Below are positions 58,419 to 64,000 of a DNA stretch of 64,000 bases, in pieces. Below the pieces are notes generated by a model that saw only the letters and a program-made list of their open reading frames with translations, searched no databases and was not told the origin of the DNA. Made by a program: the position numbers and the translations under genes. Position 1 is the first letter of the stretch. Each line of letters opens with the position of its first letter. The stretch is from an uncultured bacterium (GTDB lineage: Bacteria > Planctomycetota > Phycisphaerae > Phycisphaerales > SM1A02): positions 31,167-95,166 of the forward strand of contig CAITDI010000035.1 in NCBI GenBank assembly GCA_903891095.1. Reading direction: 5' to 3'.

Positions 58419-58631
58419 ATACCCGTCAGGCGTGAGCCTGCGGAACGGGTTGTGCGAGCCTTCGATCGACCCCCACTTCCAACGTGCCGCGGGCTTCCGC
58501 CCACGGGCATTCATGCAACTTGTGGTCGTGAGCTGGCCCGCGTCAGCCGTGGACCGTCAGCCTTCGAAAATCTCGAATGCCCGTCAGGCGTGAGCCTGCG
58601 GAGCGGGTTGTGTGAGCCTTCGCTCCGCCTC
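58419..58631. repeat. Interspersed hairpin repeat cluster, locus 4
   Basis: It starts 3 nt after the DapA-family stop and fills the gap to the convergent dehydrogenase. Family B units at 58422-58449 and 58580-58607 (CCCGT-CAGGC-GTGA-GCCTG-CGG-ACGGG layout, the second with GCGGG) and one family A unit at 58487-58506 (CCGCGGGC-TTCC-GCCCACGG). The linker GTGAGCCTTCG recurs. Confidence 0.9.
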
Positions 58632-60068
58632 TCACGCCCTCACGCGATCGAGGCACAACGCCTTCGAAAACCGCTTCGCCGCCGCAGGCAAACCGACGGC
58701 GGTAAACCGCGCGTCGCCCGTCGCCGGCATCGGTCCGCCGTGCACCATCGCTGGGCTCACGGCCACGCCCGTCGGCATCGCCTCGTCGAGCACGCGGCCC
58801 GCCTTGAAGCGCAGGATCCCCAACAGCGTCGCGCGCGTCGCCGCGTCGGCGGCATCGGACACGATCGTGCTCGCGAGCTGTCCATCAAGGCCGCGCGCGA
58901 AATCCACCAGCTGCCCGTCGCTCTCCACCGCGACCACGATGCCGAGCGGCCCGAACGCCTCGCTCATCACGAGGCTGCGGAACTTGCGCGCGTGCGCCGC
59001 GTCGACCGCAAACAGCGTCGGCTCAAAGCGGAAACCAGGCGAAATCTCCCGCCCGCCGCAAAGCACGCGCTCGCCCGCGCCGCGCAGCGCGTCGACCGCG
59101 CGTGCGAGATGCGTGCGCACCGACTCCGTCAGCAGCACCGCCGGCGGCGCGGCGCGCATGAGTTCCGCCGCGCGCGCCGCGACGCGCGCAGCAGCCTTCT
59201 CGCCCGCGACAAAGATCACGCCGGGCTTGGTGCAGAACTGTCCGCCGCCCAACATCACCGACGCAGCCCACGCATCGGCGATCGCCTCCGCGCGCGCTTC
59301 GCCCGCAGCCGACGCGACAAACACAGGATTCACCGAGCTCATCTCGAGGCTCGCGGGCTTGCCGAGCTCATCGCACACGCGCTTGAGCCGCATGCCCGAT
59401 GCGCGCGAACCCGTGAACGCCAGCGCGGCAACGCCCGCATGCGCGAGCAACGCCTCGCCGTCCTCAGGCGCGCAGTCGTAGAACAACTGCAACGCCGCCT
59501 TCGGCAGCCCCGCCGCATCGCGCGCCGCGCACGCATGCGCGAACAGCCGCGCCGTCGTGTTCGGGTGACCAGGATGCGCCTTCGCGATCACGGGATTGCG
59601 CGCGGCGATCGCCGCGCAGAAGTCGCCGCCCGAGACGCCGTTGAACGCCAGCGGAAAGTTCGACGGACCGATGCACACCACCGCGCCGCCGAGCGGCACG
59701 AGCGTCGAGCGCAGGTTGTTCTTCTCATCGCGCGCGATCTCGCGCCACGACTCGTCGCGCAGCACGCGCGCAGCCTCGCGCAGCTGGAACGTCGTGCGGT
59801 TGAACTCGACCTCCGACAGCCGCGGCGCGAGCGGCAGTGCCGTCTCCTCGTGCGCGATCTGCGCGATGCCCGCGCGGTCGCCCTCGAGCCGCACCGCGTA
59901 ATCCTCGAGAAATCCCGCGATCTGCGCCCCCGGCGCATCGGCCAGGAAGTCGATCGCATCGAACGCCGTGTCGGCCATCGCGTCGAGGTCGGCGCGCGAA
60001 CTCCGCGCAAACTTCATGTCAAACGAATGCCCAAGCGCCTCGCCCGAGGCCGGATTCACTGCGCGCAT
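58632..60068 (-). CDS. Aldehyde dehydrogenase, probable 2-oxoglutarate semialdehyde dehydrogenase
   Basis: This 478-residue ALDH has Glu242 (SLEMSSVNPVF) and catalytic Cys279 (LGGGQFCTKPG). IGPSNFPLAFNGVSGGDFCA and AHPGHPNTTARLF are characteristic of the type III ketoglutarate-semialdehyde dehydrogenases of hydroxyproline and pentose pathways. This would be the last step, giving 2-oxoglutarate. It is slightly shorter than the usual 500-525 residues. A GGAG site lies 8 nt before the ATG at 60068, 42 nt after the RNase D stop, so it may be co-transcribed with rnd rather than with the other hydroxyproline genes. Confidence 0.88.
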   Translation of the reverse strand: MRAVNPASGEALGHSFDMKFARSSRADLDAMADTAFDAIDFLADAPGAQIAGFLEDYAVRLEGDRAGIAQIAHEETALPLAPRLSEVEFNRTTFQLREAARVLRDESWREIARDEKNNLRSTLVPLGGAVVCIGPSNFPLAFNGVSGGDFCAAIAARNPVIAKAHPGHPNTTARLFAHACAARDAAGLPKAALQLFYDCAPEDGEALLAHAGVAALAFTGSRASGMRLKRVCDELGKPASLEMSSVNPVFVASAAGEARAEAIADAWAASVMLGGGQFCTKPGVIFVAGEKAAARVAARAAELMRAAPPAVLLTESVRTHLARAVDALRGAGERVLCGGREISPGFRFEPTLFAVDAAHARKFRSLVMSEAFGPLGIVVAVESDGQLVDFARGLDGQLASTIVSDAADAATRATLLGILRFKAGRVLDEAMPTGVAVSPAMVHGGPMPATGDARFTAVGLPAAAKRFSKALCLDRVRA

Positions 60069-60110
60069 CGTTCGCTCCGTTGTTCGCCTGCGGGATTCAG
60101 TCGGTGCCAA

Positions 60111-61379
60111 TCACTTGTCGGTCAGCGTCGGACGGCCGTTCTTCCAGGCGATCGAGACGCCGGCCTCGCCCGCGACGAACGCCTCGAGCCAAGCGCCGAG
60201 CGCATCGATGCGCCAGTCGCCCGCATCGAAGAGCGGCTGCGGACTCGCCGTGCCGCGCGTCATCCACCACTCGGAGATTCCCGAGCGCGTGACCACCATG
60301 CCCGGCGCGATGCCGATCGCCATGCAACGCGCGCTGACGATCGCAAGGAGCGCGTCGATGCACGTGCGGTCGTCGCCCGACTCGTCGTACGACTTGCCGT
60401 GCTGCAGCTTCTCGGGTGGCATCTTGCCGCCCTCTTCGACCGCCTGCGCGATCGCGTCGCCGTACTTCTGCGCGAGCCGCTTGGGCAGGCCGCGCACGGC
60501 CGCGAGCTGCTGCGCCGAAACGGGCCGCTGCTTCACGACCTCGGCAAGCGATTCATCGGGCATGACCACGCGGTGCGGCAGGTCTTCCTTGCGCGCGATC
60601 TCGTCGCGCAGGCGGGTGACCAGGCGCAGCGTGGGGATCTGCGCGGGCTTCATCGGCCAGCTCTTGAGCGTGCGGCGGATCTGCGATTCCTCGTCGAAAC
60701 GCGCGGGAATCTTCACGCTCACATCGCACTCGCGCATCGCCCACTGCAGCGTGCCGCGGCGCTCGAGCTCGGCGCGCAGGCATTCCCACACCAGCGGCAG
60801 GTAGCGCACGTCGTCGGCGGCGTAGCGGAGCTGCGACGCGGTCAGCGGACGCGCATCCCAGTTGGTGAAGGTGTGGCCCTTCGAAAGCTTGTGCCCTGCG
60901 AACCGCTCGACGAGCTTCTCGAGGCCCGCGGGCCACGGCATCTCGGCAAACGCCGCGGCGACCTGCACGTCGAGCGTGTTGGCCGGCTCGCGGTCGAGCG
61001 CGCGACGCACAGGCTCGAGGTCCTGCGTGCCCGCGTGCACGATCGTGAGGATGTTCGGATCGGCGACCAGCTCGAAGATCGGCTTGAGATCCGTGACCGC
61101 CGCCGCATCGACGAGGATCACGCGATCCGTGGTCGCAAGCTGCACGACGCAGATCTTCGGCCAGTAGCTCTCCTCGCCGATGAACTCGGTGTCGAACGCG
61201 AACACGCCCTTCTCGCGCACATGCGCGAGCGCCTCGGCGAGCGCATCGGTCGTCGTGATCAGCTGCGCGTCGCCGCGCGCCACGAGCTTGTGCTCGAGAT
61301 GCGGCACGCTCGCGGAATCCTCGTCCTGCGCCGCAGCATGGTGTCGTTCGCGCTTCTTGCGTCGGTAGTTCAGATTCAT
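60111..61379 (-). CDS. rnd: Ribonuclease D
   Basis: This 422-residue 3'-5' exoribonuclease is of the DEDDy type: FAFDTEFIGEESYWPKICVV (Asp-x-Glu), IVHAGTQDLEPVRR (Asp), and YAADDVRYLPLVWECL (Tyr-x3-Asp). HRDC-type helices follow (about residues 215-380). It trims tRNA and other stable RNA 3' ends. The N-terminal basic extension (MNLNYRRKKRERHH) is extra. Its ATG overlaps the stop of the DegT-family gene by 4 nt (ATGA), an unusual partner. Confidence 0.95.
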   Translation of the reverse strand: MNLNYRRKKRERHHAAAQDEDSASVPHLEHKLVARGDAQLITTTDALAEALAHVREKGVFAFDTEFIGEESYWPKICVVQLATTDRVILVDAAAVTDLKPIFELVADPNILTIVHAGTQDLEPVRRALDREPANTLDVQVAAAFAEMPWPAGLEKLVERFAGHKLSKGHTFTNWDARPLTASQLRYAADDVRYLPLVWECLRAELERRGTLQWAMRECDVSVKIPARFDEESQIRRTLKSWPMKPAQIPTLRLVTRLRDEIARKEDLPHRVVMPDESLAEVVKQRPVSAQQLAAVRGLPKRLAQKYGDAIAQAVEEGGKMPPEKLQHGKSYDESGDDRTCIDALLAIVSARCMAIGIAPGMVVTRSGISEWWMTRGTASPQPLFDAGDWRIDALGAWLEAFVAGEAGVSIAWKNGRPTLTDK

Positions 61380-62584
61380 CGGGCGACCTGCGAAGTACGG
61401 TTGCGGACGCTCTCGATCACCGACGAAGCGACATGCTCAAGCTGCGCGGGCACGAGGTCCGCGAAGATGGGCAGCGCGATCGTCTCGAGGGCGGCGCGTT
61501 CTGCGTGCGGGAAGATGCCCTTCGTGTAATGCAGGTACGCGAAGCACTTCTGCATGTGGAGGGGCACGGGGTAGTAGATCTCGGTGCCGATCTTGCGGTC
61601 GGCGAGATCCTGACGGACCGCGTCGCGGATCTCAGCCGGGACGCGGATCGTGTACTGGTTGTAGATGTGGCGCGCGCCCTGCGGCGCGGGCTTGGGATAG
61701 CGCAGCGCGAATCCGCCCGCCGAAACCGGCGTGCCCGAGTCGACCGCGCCCGCCGCAGCGAACGCCTTGTCGTAGAACGCCGCATTGCGCTGGCGTCCCG
61801 CGCTCCACGCGTCGAGATGGCGCATCTTCACGAGCAGCACCGCGGCCTGCAGCGCGTCGAGGCGCGAGTTCATGCCGACCTCGTCGTGGTAGTACTTCGG
61901 CTCCATGCCGTGATTGCGGAGGCGCATCATGCGCGTGGCGAGCGCGTCGTCGTTGGTGGTGATGATGCCGCCGTCGCCGAATCCGCCGAGGTTCTTCGAC
62001 GGGAAGTAGCTGAATGTGCCGATCGCGCCGCGCGAACCGACGCGCTTGCCGTGCGCATCCTCGGTGCCGATCGCCTGCGCGGCGTCCTCGATCACGGGAA
62101 CGCCCTGCTCCTTGCCGATCGCGAGCATCGCATCGAGGTCGCACGCCTGGCCGAACAGGTGCACCGGCACGATCGCCTTGATGTTCTTGTGGCAGCGGAA
62201 CGCCGCGCGCGTCGACTCGGGGCAGATGTTGTAGGTCGCCGGGTCGCAGTCGACGAAGATCGGCTTCGCACCCAGGCGATGCACGCTGCCCGCCGTCGCG
62301 AAGAATGTAAAGGTCGGGCAAATGACCTCGTCGCCCGCCTTGATCCCGATCGCCTGCAGCGCGAGCAGGATCGCGTCGGATCCGTTCGCGCAGCCGATGG
62401 CATGCTTGGCCTGGCAGTACCGGGCGGTCTCGGCCTCGAGCTCCGCGATCTTCGGTCCACCGATGAAGTACTGGCTCTCGATCACTTCCTTGACGACGGG
62501 CTCGATTTCCGAGCGGATGGTCGCGTACTGCGCCTTGAGGTCGAGAAGCGGGACATTCACGGCTGCAGCGGTCGCGGTCGTCAA
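61376..62584 (-). CDS. DegT/DnrJ/EryC1/StrS-family PLP aminotransferase
   Basis: This sugar aminotransferase has about 402 residues. VNVPLLDLKAQYATIRSEIE starts the family domain. Then come AIGCANGSDAILLALQAIGI, PVIEDAAQAIGTEDAHGKRV (PLP-binding Asp), TFSYFPSKNLGGFGDGGIIT (Schiff-base Lys), RNHGMEPKYYHDEVGMNSRL, and a C-terminal IYYPVPLHMQKCFAYL. Such enzymes make amino-sugars for surface polysaccharide. The start is not ATG: a TTG at 62584 has GGAG 7-8 nt upstream and is preferred here; a TTG at 62596 and a GTG at 62560 are alternatives. No other sugar-pathway genes are close. Confidence 0.93.
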   Translation of the reverse strand: MTTATAAAVNVPLLDLKAQYATIRSEIEPVVKEVIESQYFIGGPKIAELEAETARYCQAKHAIGCANGSDAILLALQAIGIKAGDEVICPTFTFFATAGSVHRLGAKPIFVDCDPATYNICPESTRAAFRCHKNIKAIVPVHLFGQACDLDAMLAIGKEQGVPVIEDAAQAIGTEDAHGKRVGSRGAIGTFSYFPSKNLGGFGDGGIITTNDDALATRMMRLRNHGMEPKYYHDEVGMNSRLDALQAAVLLVKMRHLDAWSAGRQRNAAFYDKAFAAAGAVDSGTPVSAGGFALRYPKPAPQGARHIYNQYTIRVPAEIRDAVRQDLADRKIGTEIYYPVPLHMQKCFAYLHYTKGIFPHAERAALETIALPIFADLVPAQLEHVASSVIESVRNRTSQVAR

Positions 62585-62717
62585 GATGGGCTCCAAACTG
62601 GATTGCTCGTCCTCCGGACTACCGGAGATCCGCCATTGTGACGAATCCCAAGCGACCGTGGGCGCGTTCGGCCTACAAGCGGCCGACGATCACGCGGTCT
62701 GAGAACCGCCTCCGAAA

Positions 62718-63191
62718 CTAGCAACGCGGGTCGCGAAGCGGCGCGTGCCCCACCCCCGTCGACCCGAAGCCGCCCTCACCGCGGCGAGTCTCCGTAAGTT
62801 GATCGACTTCCGCGATTTGCGCGTGCTCTACGCGGGCAATCACCATCTGTGCCACCCGCATCTTGGGCTCGACCACGAACGGCGTCCGCCCGAGGTTGAT
62901 CAGGGGGACCTTCATCTCGCCGCGGTAGTCGGCGTCGACCGTCCCCGGAGCGTTGGGCATCGAGATCCCGAACTTGGTCGCCAGCCCCGACCTCGGCCGC
63001 ACCTGCGCCTCGTACCCCGGCGGCAGCGCCATCGCGAACCCACACGGGATGAGCGCGATGTCGCCTGGCTGCAGGACGACGGGCGCGTCGAGGTCGGCCG
63101 AGAGATCCATGCCCGCGGCAAGCTCGGTCTGGTAGGTGGGGAGAACCGCGCTCGCGCGCAGCCGCTTGATCTGGATGTTGACGCCGTGCAT
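62718..63191 (-). CDS. dut: dUTP diphosphatase
   Basis: The 157-residue trimeric dUTPase hydrolyses dUTP to dUMP and limits uracil in DNA. All five motifs are present: [57 protein letters not shown] and the C-terminal [19 protein letters not shown] ends 6 nt before the ATG at 63191, so the mRNA is probably leaderless. A perfect 12-bp hairpin further upstream belongs to the preceding gene. Confidence 0.97.
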   Translation of the reverse strand: MHGVNIQIKRLRASAVLPTYQTELAAGMDLSADLDAPVVLQPGDIALIPCGFAMALPPGYEAQVRPRSGLATKFGISMPNAPGTVDADYRGEMKVPLINLGRTPFVVEPKMRVAQMVIARVEHAQIAEVDQLTETRRGEGGFGSTGVGHAPLRDPRC

Positions 63192-63197
63192 CCGCGC

Positions 63198-63203
63198 AGC
63201 GTA
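63198..63203 (-). promoter_or_regulatory. -10 box (TACGCT), leaderless type, dut
   Basis: TACGCT ends 6 nt before the ATG at 63191; the spacer GCGCGG is identical to that in front of the hydroxyproline epimerase GTG. Confidence 0.6.
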
Positions 63204-63262
63204 GCGCGAGGCGCAGGCGGAGCGGACCATCGATCCAGCGTCGGTCGCCATTCCAGCAACGA

Positions 63263-63292
63263 CCGCGGGGCGCTGTCGCCAGCGCCCCGCGG
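63263..63292 (-). terminator. Hairpin terminator of the PEP-CTERM protein gene
   Basis: A perfect 12-bp stem 63263-63274 / 63281-63292 (CCGCGGGGCGCT) with a 6-nt loop, 30 nt after the stop. The minus strand continues TCGTTGCTGG, so the T-run is weak. Confidence 0.6.
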
Positions 63293-63322
63293 AACCTTTC
63301 CCAGTCGGTTGTCACATCGCGC

Positions 63323-64000
63323 TCAGTTGCGACGACGACGGCTGCCGACCGCGCCCGCGAGTCCGAGCAGCGCGATCGCGCCGGGCGCCGGGACCTGGCT
63401 GAACTCCTGACGCACGAACGACGCCGTCGACGAATCGTTGGCCTCGTGCGCGAAGAACTTGAGGTCCTTGTTCACCTCAAAGGCGCGGAAGCCCGGAAGG
63501 CCGCCCTCGCAGAAGTCACGCGCATCGCTCAGGCGCGAGTTCGGCGGCGGACCGACCGAGTCGAACACCGACAGCTGGCCGAGCAGCGAGTTGGCGTCGA
63601 GATCGAAGATCGTCTCGTCGACGCGGGCGAACGAGCCCGAGCCCGAAGCCGATCCGTTGAAGACCAACTTCGCGTCGCAGAGCCGGATGCCGCGGTCGTA
63701 GTACTCCGGCCGAACGGCGACCGTGTACTGGAGGTTCGCCTCGTGGATCGTCCCGTCGCCCGGCGAGCCGTCGCCGAACGAGCCAAACAGGTCGAAGCCC
63801 ACGTTCTTGAGCCCATACTCGTTCTCGTTCTGCGAGATGAAGCCGCTGAGCGTGATCTGGCTCGCGCCCCACACGCTCGACGCCCACGACTCGAACTTGA
63901 ACTCCTTGTCGCCGATGTAGACGGTGCGGTCCTGTTCCGCAAAGACCTCTGAAAGCAGAACCGTCTGGCCGTTGCCGAGCGTGATGCTCGCCTGCGCGGA
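63323..64000 (-). CDS. Exported PEP-CTERM-tagged protein, 5' end beyond window
   Basis: The frame is open to the right edge (225 residues visible). The visible N-terminus reads SAQASITLGNGQTVLLSEVF, so the signal-peptide cleavage site is probably just inside the window and only a few codons are missing. The middle is beta-rich with no family I can name (VWGASQITLSGFISQNENEY; EANLQYTVAVRPEYY). The C-terminus is a PEP-CTERM sorting tag: VPAPGAIALLGLAGAVGSRR, i.e. a Pro-containing motif, a hydrophobic helix and basic residues. It should be handled by an exosortase/archaeosortase-like system, which is not encoded here. Confidence 0.85.
   Translation of the reverse strand, partial: SAQASITLGNGQTVLLSEVFAEQDRTVYIGDKEFKFESWASSVWGASQITLSGFISQNENEYGLKNVGFDLFGSFGDGSPGDGTIHEANLQYTVAVRPEYYDRGIRLCDAKLVFNGSASGSGSFARVDETIFDLDANSLLGQLSVFDSVGPPPNSRLSDARDFCEGGLPGFRAFEVNKDLKFFAHEANDSSTASFVRQEFSQVPAPGAIALLGLAGAVGSRRRRN

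Overview
This window looks like chromosomal DNA from a member of the Planctomycetota, most likely of the Phycisphaerales type. The clearest pointers are a PSD1/planctomycete cytochrome C protein translationally coupled to a DUF1501 protein, a DUF1080 (3-keto-disaccharide hydrolase) protein, several secreted proteins ending in dockerin-like repeats of the DLDGNGVVEAADL type, an RCC1-repeat protein with a DCNNNGLDDGC tail, and a C-terminal PEP-CTERM sorting tag. Base composition is uniformly GC-rich with many ATGA/GTGA gene overlaps, except for an AT-richer islet at about 8.69-10.33 kb. I see no transposase, phage, CRISPR, rRNA or recognisable transcription-regulator gene; one tRNA (Leu, UAG) is present.

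Layout. 1-2.2 kb: secreted RCC1 protein (cut by the left edge). 2.5-5.2 kb: a coupled pair of a normal beta-ketoacyl synthase and a second synthase lacking all three catalytic residues, flanked on both sides by palindrome-rich GTGCCTGGCAC islands. 5.4-6.8 kb: class II DAHP synthase. 7-8.7 kb: tRNA-Leu, DoxX-like protein, CBS protein with a HEPN-like motif. 8.7-10.3 kb: two unknown genes in the low-GC islet. 10.4-14.3 kb: DNA polymerase IV and an NMT1-type ABC importer. 14.3-17.7 kb: OprB porin with a chemoreceptor. 17.9-24.1 kb: TerC, DedA, a DevBCA/MacB-like ABC exporter and an SMP-30 protein. 24.4-29.9 kb: DUF1501/PSD1 pair and an Na/Pi symporter with a leader ORF. 30.2-41.0 kb: an exported-protein region (PhoX-like protein, zinc protease, dockerin-tailed proteins, GH13 enzyme, lipoprotein, DUF4236 protein, DUF1080 protein).

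41.1-49.4 kb holds an essentially complete classical menaquinone pathway: menF-menD-menH-menB-menA-menC-menE as one tightly packed minus-strand operon, with the thioesterase menI convergent on its end. Only the final methyltransferase (MenG/UbiE) is absent. 49.5-54.0 kb is an MCE/Mla lipid-transport operon (M48 lipoprotein peptidase, STAS-MlaE fusion, MlaF, a coupled 35-residue ORF, MlaD, PqiC-like lipoprotein). 54.8-60.1 kb holds malic enzyme and what looks like a hydroxyproline catabolic set (4-hydroxyproline epimerase, DapA-family deaminase, ketoglutarate-semialdehyde dehydrogenase). The end holds RNase D, a DegT aminotransferase, dUTPase and a PEP-CTERM protein.

Two window-wide patterns are not explained by the genes. 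First, many transcription-unit heads carry a TAnnnT hexamer ending exactly 6 nt (sometimes 8-10 nt) before the start codon, which predicts leaderless mRNAs; most exported-protein genes use a Shine-Dalgarno leader instead. Second, four gene 3' ends, three of them in convergent intergenic regions, carry interspersed hairpin repeats (a 20-nt hairpin with a GGAA loop, and a second CAGGC...GCCTG family), distinct from the GTGCCTGGCAC palindromes that flank the ketosynthase pair.
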